Source: LZORAL124-50-18 sp051208045 (GTDB taxonomy: Bacteria; Pseudomonadota; Gammaproteobacteria; Pseudomonadales; Oleiphilaceae). From it: 64,000 nucleotides of DNA. Below the pieces are notes generated by a model that worked only from the letters and a program-made list of their open reading frames with translations, was not told the origin of the DNA and did no database searches. The stretch is from NCBI GenBank assembly GCA_051208045.1, contig JBPJFY010000009.1:62001-126000 (forward strand). Direction: 5' to 3'. A program made the position numbers and the translations under genes. How positions within the stretch are numbered: the first letter of the stretch is position 1; every line of letters starts with the position of its first letter. Below are positions 26,373 through 36,348 of the stretch, piece after piece.

Positions 26373-27152
26373 TTACCGACTCCGCTTCGTTCGGCGAAAG
26401 CTGGTACCGAGGATGTTCCTGATGGTTTCCCAGTCAAAACGCATCATGATGGGCAGGGACACGCCGTTCTCCCATTCGGGGTTCATCTGGAGATAACTGC
26501 TGCGCAGTGTGCTAACGCCTCGCGTACTGGCTTTGTCATCGCCAATGGGAACACTCTGATTGCGAATCACCTTCTTGCTCGCATCCCAATCCTCCCCATT
26601 GAATCCCGCGACATAGCGCTCCAGCATCACCTTTTCCCAGGGTTGGGCAACCTCGCCCTGAATGGTCAGCACTTTGCCAAAGGTGCGGCTGAGAGACACG
26701 AAGCTGGGCGGGAAGGTAAAGGCAATGAAGTAGATGCGGTGGAACCCGAAACGCCACAGGAACTTGGGCATCATGGGCCAGGCCGCCGTGGTGATTTTCG
26801 GATGACCACGAAATCGAGTGTTCACGTAATAATACTTCGAATGAATGAGGAGGGCTTTATGGCCCGCCTCAGAGACTGGGTTGAGTGCAAAGGTAAAGTA
26901 CGCCTGCAGTTCGTTCTGTTCATCCCAGAAGGTGAATAAAAACGTGTTGGGCAACGTGCAGTAGCCTTTGAAGCGTGCGTAGTCAGCGTCTTCCGTTATG
27001 CCTTTGAGCGTGAGAAAGTTTCGTCGGAGTTGCCACATTGCCCGCAGCAGCGTCTCCGTCGCGTCCTGGCATTCCACCACTTTCGTGATGAGTTTTTCGC
27101 GACTTTTGGAACGCGTGTCCTGGCGTTCGCTGGCGATGTTGGTCGTAGTCAT
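26373..27152 (-). CDS. Protein of unknown function, coupled to an MFS transporter
   Basis: 259 residues, soluble, with no signal peptide. It is rich in aromatic residues in the middle ('FLFTFWDEQNELQAYFTFAL', 'FLWRFGFHRIYFIAFTFPPSF'). The arrangement of strands and the N-terminal helix weakly suggest an acyltransferase-like (GNAT) fold, but I see no firm motif. Its start overlaps the end of the MFS gene by 4 bp (same strand), so it is translated with the transporter. Confidence 0.6.
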   Translation of the reverse strand: MTTTNIASERQDTRSKSREKLITKVVECQDATETLLRAMWQLRRNFLTLKGITEDADYARFKGYCTLPNTFLFTFWDEQNELQAYFTFALNPVSEAGHKALLIHSKYYYVNTRFRGHPKITTAAWPMMPKFLWRFGFHRIYFIAFTFPPSFVSLSRTFGKVLTIQGEVAQPWEKVMLERYVAGFNGEDWDASKKVIRNQSVPIGDDKASTRGVSTLRSSYLQMNPEWENGVSLPIMMRFDWETIRNILGTSFRRTKRSR

Positions 27153-28369
27153 GCTGCACCTCGTTGTGATTGAATGGGAAGAACAATAAGAACGGTTAAG
27201 GCGAAGAAAGCACCACTGATCAGCAGGGCGAATTGCTGGCCAAACCAGTGAGAAAAAGTGCCGAAGTACCAGTAGCCGAAGATACCTCCCAGCCAGATGG
27301 TGGCACTGAGTGACGCCAGCAGTTGTTCCTGGCTCCAGGATCTACCCGCAGGCTGTACATTCGCTGTGTGATACAGATCGATCGCCCAGGCTGAGGAAAT
27401 GCCCCGGCCACCCGCCGAGATCAGGCGCGTAAGGATTGCCGCCAGCCAGAAGTGCCAGAGCGTATCCGCAAAGAACAGAACAATCAGCCCGAGAAACCCA
27501 AACGCATGGCAGGTAACCCATAGGGGGAATCGGCCCCACCGATCCGACAAGCTTGACACACCCCACGAGAAGGGAATCGCCACCAGACCACCAAGGATGG
27601 CGGTGCTGGAAATTGCCGTGGCAGAGAAGCCGGCGTCTTTCATCATGAGTGCGCTGGCCAGCAACAGGGTATAGTAAGTGCCGTAGGCAAAGGTGGAGCC
27701 GAGCATCAGCCAGTGCATTTTGTGACGTCGTCCGCCCGTTCCTGTCGAAGGGCGCGAGCGCGCGCGGTGCATTGCCAAAGCCTCCGCACGTGGGTAAAAG
27801 AGTCCGTTGGCCAGTGGCCACAGCAGGTTGATGGCGGCCAGCACAGTAAAGAGTGCCTCGAACCCCCATCGATCTACGATGGGCCCGGAAATCAATCCGC
27901 CCAGCACAGATCCCGCCGGGCTGGTGATGGCCAGCGCGCCCATCAGTTTGCCGCGGTTCCGGTCGCTGACGTATCGACCGAACAAGGCGTTAAGCGCACT
28001 GAAACCTGCGCCACCCAGAAACCAGATGACGGAGGTGACGGCAGTCAGCTCCCACACGGACCCCACTTGCCCCACCGCAAGCGTCAGCGGAATTGTGGCG
28101 ATGCCGGTGATCAGCAGCGTTCGCTGGGCCTGAGCAGGGTTTGCTACCCAACGGGTGGCGATGATCGCCCCGGCGGCCAGGCAGGCATAGCTGATGGCGA
28201 GAAATTGCCCGATTTCTGCGGAGGTCGCGCCCAGTTGATCGGCATACAGCGGTAAGAGGGGAATCAGCCCATTGCCGCTGATCCAGATGATCGTGCTGGT
28301 CAAGAGCAAAACACGAAGGGCCGACCGCTGTGCTGAAGCGTGCATGGGTGAGCTGAGTGGTTCAAACAT
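27149..28369 (-). CDS. Major facilitator superfamily transporter
   Basis: 406 residues with about twelve hydrophobic segments. The loop 2-3 consensus is degenerate, but 'GRYVSDRNRGKLMGALAI' and the later loop 'SLSDRWGRFPLWV' (the D-R-x-G-R motif) are typical of MFS. A basic cytoplasmic loop lies mid-protein ('RARSRPSTGTGGRRHK'). The substrate is unknown; the architecture is like drug/metabolite exporters. It is the first gene of a two-gene unit with the unknown protein downstream. Confidence 0.9.
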   Translation of the reverse strand: MFEPLSSPMHASAQRSALRVLLLTSTIIWISGNGLIPLLPLYADQLGATSAEIGQFLAISYACLAAGAIIATRWVANPAQAQRTLLITGIATIPLTLAVGQVGSVWELTAVTSVIWFLGGAGFSALNALFGRYVSDRNRGKLMGALAITSPAGSVLGGLISGPIVDRWGFEALFTVLAAINLLWPLANGLFYPRAEALAMHRARSRPSTGTGGRRHKMHWLMLGSTFAYGTYYTLLLASALMMKDAGFSATAISSTAILGGLVAIPFSWGVSSLSDRWGRFPLWVTCHAFGFLGLIVLFFADTLWHFWLAAILTRLISAGGRGISSAWAIDLYHTANVQPAGRSWSQEQLLASLSATIWLGGIFGYWYFGTFSHWFGQQFALLISGAFFALTVLIVLPIQSQRGAA

Positions 28370-28534
28370 ACGGTGTCTGGCCTGTCATTGAATTCTGAGT
28401 TGATGGGTTAGGAACAGAATAGCCGGTTGGCGTGTGGAGCGGAAAGGTCGTAAATGACATAAATCATGCGAAAAATGAATAATTCGCCGATGCGTATCGC
28501 GGTGAGTAACAGAGACGAATCCGACAATCTGAGC

Positions 28535-28540
28535 TATACC
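28535..28540 (+). promoter_or_regulatory. Candidate -10 box (TATACC)
   Basis: The box lies 14 nt before the ATG at 28555, in the context GAGCTATACC. No clear -35 is visible. Similar CTATACT boxes precede the other three giant kinase genes. Confidence 0.3.
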
Positions 28541-28554
28541 TAATAAGGGCCAGT

Positions 28555-31500
28555 ATGAATGAACCTTCCGTCGTTTCTGGCCAACCAACAGGTGTGTCGA
28601 TGAGTAAAACCAGAGTACTGTCTATGGATCACCCGCTATCAAGCGCAAATGAGTACAGTGGGGACTTCCCGGTCATTACCCTTCTCAACTATCAAACAAC
28701 CGGGCTGCTCTTCGAAACCAAACACACTCGAATTTTTCGCGCCGTAGACCCGGAAACCGGGCAGAATGTATTGCTCAAGTTCCTGAATCAGGAATATCCC
28801 AGCGATGCCGAGCTGGCGCGTTTTCAGCGTGAGTATGAAATTGCCAGATCCTTGAGAGAGGCTGATGGCATGGTCAGGGTTCTTGGTCTGGAATCCTTTC
28901 AAAATTCTCTGGTGATGATTTTCGAGGATGTCGGGGCGGTGGATCTTTCCACCTTTCTTGCTGAAAACAATCCCGATTTTGAAACACGCCTCACCATTGC
29001 CATTCAGGCTGCAGCGGTGCTGGGGAGCTTGCATCGCGCCGGCGTCATCCACAAAGACATCAATCCGGGCAATTTGATCTGGCAGGCACAGGAACAACAG
29101 CTGTACTGCATCGATTTTGGCCTGGCGACACATCTGCGCCGCGAGCATGCCGAGTTTGGTCATGAAAACCAGTTGGCGGGGACACTGGCTTACATCGCCC
29201 CGGAGCAAACCGGGCGATTGAATCGCACACTGGACCAGCGAGCTGATCTCTACTCCCTGGGCGTGACCTTGTTTGAACTTTTTGTCGGTCGGGCACCCTT
29301 CGACGGCCTGCACGGCATTGAGCTGGTGCACGCGCACATCGCTCAATCGCCTCCGGTGCCTCATGTGGTCAGCCCGGCGGTGCCCATGATGCTCAGCGAT
29401 ATCATTCTCCGGCTCATGGCGAAAATGCCCGATGATCGCTATCAAACCGCCGGGGGGTTGCAATATGACCTGGAGCACTGCCTTGAGGAATGGCAAAAGA
29501 AAGGAAAGATTGCTGAGTTTTCGCTGGCCAGCAAGGATTATTCTACGCAGTTTCAGTTGCCGGAAAAACTGTATGGCAGAGAGGAGGAGCTGCAGCTGGT
29601 GCTGGGGGCGTTTGATCGTGTCAGCCGTGGCGAAAAGGAGATTCTGCTGGTTGAGGGGTATTCCGGTACCGGGAAAACGGCCCTGATTCACGAAGTGCAT
29701 AAGCCCTTGACGGAAAAAAAAGGCATATTTGTCTCGGGCAAGTTTGACCAGTATCAGAAAAATGTGCCGTATTTCGCCTGGATCGCGGTATTGCGCGAAT
29801 TCGCCCAGTATATTCTGAAGGAAGACGAGGAAAAGCTCGCATTGTGGCGGGAACGGATGTTGGCTGATCTGGGCAACAATGCGGGCGTGATCACCCGTTT
29901 AGTGCCCGATATGGAAGCGGTATTGGGGCCTCAGCCTGAGCCTCCTGAGCTGGTGGGCCAGCAGGCCTTGAACCGGTTCAACTACGTCATCAGCTCGTTA
30001 TTCCTGGCGATTTGTCAGCCCGAACATCCCCTGGTGGTGTTTGTGGATGACTGGCAGTGGGCGGACATCGCCTCTATGAACCTCCTGCGCTACCTGGCGT
30101 CCGATCAGGAATCGCGTTACCTTCTGCTGGTATGTGCTTATCGTGATAACGAAGTAACCACGACACATCCGTTTTCCCATGTACTGGACGAGCTGAGGGC
30201 GACCAGTCGCTGTAACACGCTCAAAGTCGACAATTTGCGGCCGCAGGATGTGGCGCGCCTGGTGATTGACACCCTGCATCAAACGAGTGATGTGCAGCCG
30301 CTGGTGGAACTGATCTATCAGAAAACCGGGGGCAATGCTTTTTTTCTCACCCAGTTCCTGGGCAACCTGTATCAGGAAGGGCTCATCCGGTTTGATGAGG
30401 AGCGCCGAATCTGGCAGGCCGACCTGAAGCGTATTGATTTGCTCAATTTTACCGACAATGTGATCGACCTGATGTCGGCCAAATTACGCAAGCTGGATAC
30501 GCCGGTGTTGAAGTGCCTGAATTATGGCGCGTGCATTGGAAACCGGTTTGATTTGCACACGCTTTCGGTGATCCTGAAGGCGGACTTTCGCCAAGTGGCC
30601 AACTGGTTGATTCCACCGGTGTTGGAAGGCTTGATCAAACCGTTGAATTCCGCCTATCTGATTGCGCAGATTGAACAGGAGTGTCCCAAGGTCAGTTATC
30701 AGTTTGTTCATGATCGTGTGCAGCAGGCCGCCTATTTACTCACCCCCCAACACGAGATGGCCGGCATCCACTGCGATATCGCCAACACCCTCTATGACCG
30801 TTACAGTCAGGCGCAGGGCGGCTCGCAGATATTCGCGCTGGTCAAACATTTTAATCTGGCGCAGGAACGGATGCTGTCGGAAGAAGATCGCCACCGACTG
30901 TTCACGTTGAATCACCGGGCAGGAAAACAGGCTAAGGCGGCGGCCGCTTTCGGCCCGGCGTTTTCTTATTTGAGTATCGCCATCGAACAGATGCCGGATC
31001 ACTATTGGGAGCAACAACCCGCGCTGAGCAGTCAGCTGTATCTGCTGGCGGCGGAGGTGGCCTTCCTGAGCAAGCAGTACGAGTCGATGGAGCTCTGGAT
31101 TGAGGCGCTGCTTAAGCATCCGATTGAGGAGGCTTTACGGGTGCAGGGCCTGTCGATCCGGTTGCAAGCCTACACCGCGCAAAACCGGTTGGAGGAGGCG
31201 GTTCAGGTGTCTCTGGAAGCGTTGGCACTGCTGGGCTTCCGGTTTCCCAAATCACCTGGTGATGCTGATGTGATGAAGGGGCTACTCCAGACCAAATGGG
31301 CACTGCGGGGCAAAACCACCCGGGAGCTTATGGCATTGCCGCCGATGAGTGATGAGCGGGTGAATCTGTCGATGAACATCCTCGGGTTGACCATTCCACC
31401 GGCGTATTGGGCTTCACCCAATCTGGTTTTTCTGGTGATTTTCCAGCTGACCCGCAACCTTGTACAGTATGGGTATTCCCCCATTGCGGGGTTTGGCTTT

Positions 31501-34500
31501 TCCTGGTGGGGAATCACGGAATGTGCCGTATTAGGAAACATCGAGCGGGGTTATGCCTTCGGAAAGTTTGGTATTGACCTGGCCAATAAGCATGGTTTAC
31601 CGGTGCACCAATCCCGGTTTTACTGGGGGTGGTTGATTCAGAATTTCAAACACCCGGTGCGTGAGTCGGTCCCCGAGCTGGCGGAAGCGTATCGACTGTC
31701 ACTGGAAGTCGGCGATTTCGAATATGCTTCCTATGCACTCAACAATATGCTGCAGGCCAAGTTTCACAGCGGCTACCCATTGATGGAACTGGTCGAGGAA
31801 ATGACCGCTGCGACCACGGATCTGGAAAACTTCAACGTCGTTGCCTCCTTGAATTGGCATGGTATCTGGCATCAAACCGCCATTAACTTCCGTAAGCCCC
31901 TGGACAATCCCGTGGAGTTGTCTGGGGCGGCCTATCAGGAAGCGGTGAAGCTGAAGGAACATCAGGCAATCAATGATGTCAGCTCGTTGTTTTTGTTTCA
32001 TTGCGCCAAATTGATGCTCTGTGTGTTTTATGATGAGCCCTCTCAGGCCTGTGAGCATGCACGACAAGGGCGGGCCTGCCTGAAAGGGGGGGTCGGGATG
32101 TTTGCGGTGACCCTGTTTCACTATTATGAATCGCTCGCTTTACTGGCCAATATGGGCAAGACCCATGGGATGGCGCGGAAAAAAGCCTTTTGGCGTGTTA
32201 ACGCTAACCTGCGACAGCTGAATAAATGGGCCAGATTTACACCGGAAAACCATGCGCACAGAGTCGAGCTGATCAAGGCGGAACTCAGTCGGCTGCAAGA
32301 CCGTTATGGCGAAGCGGTGAATCACTATCAGCGGGCGATTGAGCAGGCCCGCAATCAGTGCTTTGAACAGGATGCTGCGCTGGCACTCGAACTCGCGACC
32401 CGGTTTTACCTGCAGCAGGAACAGCGTGAACTGGCGGCGTTTCATTTCAAGCAGGCGCGCTATCATTACAAAAAGTGGGACTCTTTTGGCAAAGTTGCGT
32501 GGCTGGACAAGCACTATGAAATGCTGACGCCCGTTTTGGACTTTCATGCGGCCTCCAGCCGTACGTTGGCCACCAGTAACTCCTACTCTTCCAGTACCAC
32601 TACCGGATTCAATCTGGATTTGGAAACCATTCTGAAAGCGTCTCATGCGATCGCCCAGGAGTTTGTTTTCGGTAAACTGGTCAAGACCTTGCTACGCATC
32701 ACCATGGAAAACGCTGGCGCGCAAAAAGGGCTCCTGTTCTTCTCCCGGGAAGAACTACCGGAAGCGGTTGCCGGTGCCATCGTGATTCAAAATCAGATTG
32801 AGTATTTTGAAGCGGGCGATGCAGATGAGCTGCTGGAATACCCACACAGCGTGATTAACATGGCTTACCGGACCAAACAGCGGATCATTCTGAACGATGC
32901 CCTGTTTGATTCCCAGTATGAAAGCGATAGCTACGTGCGCACCCATCGCTGTCGATCGATTCTCTGCTTGCCGATTCGCTATCAGGGAAAAATGACGGGG
33001 TTGCTTTATCTGGAGAACAACCTGATCTCCAATGCGTTCAATCCCCAGCGGGTGGAGACCTTAGCGCTCCTGTCGGCTCAGGCGGCCATTTCGCTCATGA
33101 ACGCTGACCAGTTTGCCATGCTGGAAACGGAGGTGCGCGCCCGCACCAAAGAGATCGAAGAAAAAAGCCAGGCGCTCAAGGTGGCGAACGAGGCCAAATC
33201 CGAGTTTCTGGCGAACGTGAGCCATGAAATACGAACGCCGATGAACGCCATTATCGGGCTGAGCAAATTACAGCTGAAAACACGGCTCGATCACGCACAG
33301 CGGGATAACCAGGAAAAAATACTGGAGTCCGCCGATACGTTGCTGGGAATCATCAATGATATTCTGGATATTTCCAAAATCGAAGCCGGCAAAATGACGT
33401 TGGAGTCCGTCAGCTTCAATCTGGAGAAACTCATCAGCCGCGTGGTGAACCTTTGCGCGTTGCGTGCCTTTGGCAGTGCCATCGAGTTTATCGTGGATGT
33501 CAGCCCGGCGGTGCCCAAGCAATTGGTGGGTGATCCGCTTCGGGTGCAACAGGTGCTGGTTAATCTGATCAATAACGCGATTAAATTTACCGAGCGCGGC
33601 CATGTGGCCTTGCGCATCACTGTCGTGAAAACGTTCGATGAGCAGGTCACGCTGGCCTTCAAGGTGCAGGACACCGGGATCGGTATGACACCTGAACAAT
33701 GCGACAAGTTGTTTCAGTCCTTTTCTCAGGCCGACGAGTCCATCACCCGCAAATATGGAGGAACGGGGCTGGGGCTCGCCATCAGCAAACAACTCACGGA
33801 AATGATGGGCGGAAAAATCGCCGTGGAAAGCCAACCCACGGTTGGTTCCACCTTCACGTTTACGGCTCAGTTTCTGACCCTGAACGGCGGAGCCGGGGAG
33901 GAAGAAAACGCCTGCGAAAATCTGCGCATTCTTGTGGTGGATGACCATGCTATTTCGAGAGACGTGTTGTGTGAGCTGCTGATTAGCATGAAAGCGCAGG
34001 TGATCGCCGCCAAAGACGGAGAGGAAGCCATTCGGCACGTGAAACAACAGGACCAGAATGGAGAGGCGTTCGATCTGGTGCTCATGGACTGGAAGATGCC
34101 CGTGATGGATGGGATTGAAGCCGCCCGGATCATCAAGCTGGAGTCCGGGCTTCGTGCCGTGCCCAAAGTGTTGATCATGTCCGCGTTTGATAAAGATGAA
34201 GCGCGCGCCCTGAGTGCGGATGCCGGGATCGATGGCTATCTGGAGAAGCCGCTGAGCCCGTCGGCCATTGTGGATGCCGTGAACCGTTGTCAGGGTATGG
34301 CGCGTAGCGACGTCGGCACCGAGGCATTGGCAGATACCATCTACCAACCCGTGCTGGATATGAGCAGTGCCCGGATCTTGCTGGTCGAAGACAATGCCAT
34401 TAACCGCAAGGTGGCGGTTGGCTTTTTGCAGGAAAGCGGAATCTCGCCGGATATTGCCGAGAATGGCAAACAGGCGGTCGATATGGTGGCTCGGAATGCG

Positions 34501-35379
34501 TATGACCTTGTACTCATGGATATCCAGATGCCGGTAATGGATGGGCTCACCGCAACCGGGCTCATTCGCCAGAGCGAGAAGGGGGCCCAGGTGCCCATTC
34601 TCGCATTAACCGCTCATGCCATGCCCGGTGAGCGCGAGCGCAGCCTGAGTGCCGGGATGAATGATCATATCAACAAGCCGATTGATCCGGAGGATCTGGT
34701 TCAGAAACTGGCACGCTGGATCGATGCCGAGGTGTGGACTCGGGTTCGTCAGAACGAATATGACTCTGCGGGATTGACGGAAGCCCAATCAGAAGCGCTG
34801 GAACGAATTCGAACATCAACCGCGCTGGATGTGGACGCGGCCTTGCGCAAAATCCAATACAGGGCGGATCTGTACCTGGAGCTGGTGCAGGATTTTGCCA
34901 GGGATTATCAGGGCATTCGAACGGCCGTGCCCGCTCTCGATCAGAAGAGCTTGTTCCGGTATATGCACTCGTTGAAGTCGAATGCGGCCTACCTGGGTGC
35001 CCGGCAACTGTCCGACGAGGCCGGACAGCTGGAGCGCGTACTTGAGCAGGGCAGAGCGCCCATGGCAGATCAGCTGGAGGGTGTGATCGCGCATACAGAG
35101 CAACTGGTCACCGCGTTGTCCGAGGTGCACGCGCCAGCCCTGTCCAGTCAGCCGGCGTCCGGGTTCGATGCACAACGTGCACTGGGTGTTGTGCTGCGCT
35201 TACTGCCACTTGTCGAGGATCGAAATGCCAAGGCGGAAGATCTGTTACCCGAACTTCAGAGCATTTGTATCGGGTCCGACCATGAGGCCTGCGTTGCACT
35301 GGTGACAGAATGGATTGAAGATGTAGAATACGAAAAGGCACTGGCTGAGCTCAAGCGGCTTGCCGATGCGCTGTATTGA
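28555..35379 (+). CDS. Giant hybrid: Ser/Thr kinase-ATPase-GAF-histidine kinase-REC-REC-Hpt
   Basis: 2274 residues. Ser/Thr-kinase-like domain (about 40-310): Lys75 (NVLLK), IHKD-x-NPGN loop (Asp168), DFG (Asp187); the glycine loop is not recognisable. AAA/NACHT-like ATPase: Walker A GYSGTGKT (Lys374), Walker B VFVDDWQWAD (498-499). A long helical, TPR-like region follows to about 1340. GAF domain about 1370-1520. HisKA with NVSHEIRTP (His1557) and HATPase with NLINNAIKF and GTGLGLAI. Receivers with Asp1845 and Asp1989, and Hpt with HSLKSNA (His2138). All phosphorelay residues are intact. The layout resembles cyanobacterial HstK-type dual kinases with an added relay. ATG 28600 (preceded by AGGTG) is an alternative start. 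The likely output is the REC-GGDEF protein 33 bp downstream. Confidence 0.93.
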   Translation: MNEPSVVSGQPTGVSMSKTRVLSMDHPLSSANEYSGDFPVITLLNYQTTGLLFETKHTRIFRAVDPETGQNVLLKFLNQEYPSDAELARFQREYEIARSLREADGMVRVLGLESFQNSLVMIFEDVGAVDLSTFLAENNPDFETRLTIAIQAAAVLGSLHRAGVIHKDINPGNLIWQAQEQQLYCIDFGLATHLRREHAEFGHENQLAGTLAYIAPEQTGRLNRTLDQRADLYSLGVTLFELFVGRAPFDGLHGIELVHAHIAQSPPVPHVVSPAVPMMLSDIILRLMAKMPDDRYQTAGGLQYDLEHCLEEWQKKGKIAEFSLASKDYSTQFQLPEKLYGREEELQLVLGAFDRVSRGEKEILLVEGYSGTGKTALIHEVHKPLTEKKGIFVSGKFDQYQKNVPYFAWIAVLREFAQYILKEDEEKLALWRERMLADLGNNAGVITRLVPDMEAVLGPQPEPPELVGQQALNRFNYVISSLFLAICQPEHPLVVFVDDWQWADIASMNLLRYLASDQESRYLLLVCAYRDNEVTTTHPFSHVLDELRATSRCNTLKVDNLRPQDVARLVIDTLHQTSDVQPLVELIYQKTGGNAFFLTQFLGNLYQEGLIRFDEERRIWQADLKRIDLLNFTDNVIDLMSAKLRKLDTPVLKCLNYGACIGNRFDLHTLSVILKADFRQVANWLIPPVLEGLIKPLNSAYLIAQIEQECPKVSYQFVHDRVQQAAYLLTPQHEMAGIHCDIANTLYDRYSQAQGGSQIFALVKHFNLAQERMLSEEDRHRLFTLNHRAGKQAKAAAAFGPAFSYLSIAIEQMPDHYWEQQPALSSQLYLLAAEVAFLSKQYESMELWIEALLKHPIEEALRVQGLSIRLQAYTAQNRLEEAVQVSLEALALLGFRFPKSPGDADVMKGLLQTKWALRGKTTRELMALPPMSDERVNLSMNILGLTIPPAYWASPNLVFLVIFQLTRNLVQYGYSPIAGFGFSWWGITECAVLGNIERGYAFGKFGIDLANKHGLPVHQSRFYWGWLIQNFKHPVRESVPELAEAYRLSLEVGDFEYASYALNNMLQAKFHSGYPLMELVEEMTAATTDLENFNVVASLNWHGIWHQTAINFRKPLDNPVELSGAAYQEAVKLKEHQAINDVSSLFLFHCAKLMLCVFYDEPSQACEHARQGRACLKGGVGMFAVTLFHYYESLALLANMGKTHGMARKKAFWRVNANLRQLNKWARFTPENHAHRVELIKAELSRLQDRYGEAVNHYQRAIEQARNQCFEQDAALALELATRFYLQQEQRELAAFHFKQARYHYKKWDSFGKVAWLDKHYEMLTPVLDFHAASSRTLATSNSYSSSTTTGFNLDLETILKASHAIAQEFVFGKLVKTLLRITMENAGAQKGLLFFSREELPEAVAGAIVIQNQIEYFEAGDADELLEYPHSVINMAYRTKQRIILNDALFDSQYESDSYVRTHRCRSILCLPIRYQGKMTGLLYLENNLISNAFNPQRVETLALLSAQAAISLMNADQFAMLETEVRARTKEIEEKSQALKVANEAKSEFLANVSHEIRTPMNAIIGLSKLQLKTRLDHAQRDNQEKILESADTLLGIINDILDISKIEAGKMTLESVSFNLEKLISRVVNLCALRAFGSAIEFIVDVSPAVPKQLVGDPLRVQQVLVNLINNAIKFTERGHVALRITVVKTFDEQVTLAFKVQDTGIGMTPEQCDKLFQSFSQADESITRKYGGTGLGLAISKQLTEMMGGKIAVESQPTVGSTFTFTAQFLTLNGGAGEEENACENLRILVVDDHAISRDVLCELLISMKAQVIAAKDGEEAIRHVKQQDQNGEAFDLVLMDWKMPVMDGIEAARIIKLESGLRAVPKVLIMSAFDKDEARALSADAGIDGYLEKPLSPSAIVDAVNRCQGMARSDVGTEALADTIYQPVLDMSSARILLVEDNAINRKVAVGFLQESGISPDIAENGKQAVDMVARNAYDLVLMDIQMPVMDGLTATGLIRQSEKGAQVPILALTAHAMPGERERSLSAGMNDHINKPIDPEDLVQKLARWIDAEVWTRVRQNEYDSAGLTEAQSEALERIRTSTALDVDAALRKIQYRADLYLELVQDFARDYQGIRTAVPALDQKSLFRYMHSLKSNAAYLGARQLSDEAGQLERVLEQGRAPMADQLEGVIAHTEQLVTALSEVHAPALSSQPASGFDAQRALGVVLRLLPLVEDRNAKAEDLLPELQSICIGSDHEACVALVTEWIEDVEYEKALAELKRLADALY

Positions 35380-35412
35380 GGGGCTGCGAATTGCGTTGGA
35401 ATTCTGAATAAC

Positions 35413-36321
35413 ATGCTGGTAGAACAACCCACCCTGCTGATCGTCGATGATGAGAAATCCAGCAGGAAAATTCTCAATGATCTGCTGAAGGAGTTGGCCA
35501 AAATTGTGCTGGCCAAAAATGGTGAGCAGGCGTTGGAATTTGCCAGAAAGCAGCAGCCCACGTTGATTCTGTTGGATATTGTGATGCCGGATATGGATGG
35601 CTTCAGTATTCTGGAAAAGCTCAAGCAGGATGAAAGCACCAAAAACATCGCGGTCATTTTTATCTCTGCCCTGGATTCGCATCAGGACGAAACCAAGGGG
35701 TTGCGCCTCGGTGCCTGTGATTATATCCACAAGCCGTTTCACGCCGGGATCGTGCAGGCCAGAGTCAGCACGCATCTAGAGCTGGCCCGACAGCGATTGA
35801 TGCTGGAAGAGCTCGCTAATCTGGATGCCCTGACGGCCATTCCTAATCGTCGGCAGTTGGAGCAGCGGCTGAAGGTCGAGTGGGCCAACGCCATCCGTAC
35901 GCAGTCACCGCTGGCCCTGTGCATGGTGGATGTGGACTACTTCAAGTTCTATAACGATCACTATGGCCACGCTGCCGGTGATCGTGTGCTGCGAAAAGTC
36001 GCCAGCGCACTGGAAACCCAGTTAAAGCGTCCGCGTGACATGGTGTTCCGCTATGGTGGGGAGGAATTCTGTATCGTCTTGCCCGAGACCGAACTGGACG
36101 GCGCGGAGCATATTCTGGAGGCGTGTCGCACGGGGGTGGAGCAGTTAGAAATCCCGCATTGTCAGTCGGAGTGCGCGCGCACGGTGACGGTAAGCCTGGG
36201 GGCGTCCGTTCTGCTGCCGGAGGATGGTCAGCACGTCACGACGGCGCTGGAAAATTCCGATGCCATGCTGTATCGAGCAAAGCGTGGTGGCCGGAATCGG
36301 TTGGTCATCCGGAGCGTCTGA
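35413..36321 (+). CDS. Response regulator with GGDEF diguanylate cyclase domain
   Basis: 302 residues. A receiver domain (1-120) carries the phospho-acceptor Asp55 (LILLDIVMP), an acidic pair at 12-13 and the conserved Lys in IHKPF. A GGDEF domain (about 135-300) follows with the active-site variant GGEEF at 215-219, which is catalytically competent in known cyclases. An I-site RxxD (Arg206-Asp209) lies exactly five residues before it and suggests product inhibition. It should make c-di-GMP when phosphorylated. Starting 33 bp after the giant hybrid kinase with an Hpt domain, it is the obvious partner (inference). Confidence 0.93.
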   Translation: MLVEQPTLLIVDDEKSSRKILNDLLKELAKIVLAKNGEQALEFARKQQPTLILLDIVMPDMDGFSILEKLKQDESTKNIAVIFISALDSHQDETKGLRLGACDYIHKPFHAGIVQARVSTHLELARQRLMLEELANLDALTAIPNRRQLEQRLKVEWANAIRTQSPLALCMVDVDYFKFYNDHYGHAAGDRVLRKVASALETQLKRPRDMVFRYGGEEFCIVLPETELDGAEHILEACRTGVEQLEIPHCQSECARTVTVSLGASVLLPEDGQHVTTALENSDAMLYRAKRGGRNRLVIRSV

Positions 36322-36348
36322 GTTACCCGGCGATGTTGTCTGGGTCGG

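Noticed and set aside
33268..34347. Minus-strand open frame of 359 codons
   Set aside because: It lies wholly within the histidine kinase and receiver part of the giant hybrid. Composition is typical of an antisense shadow.
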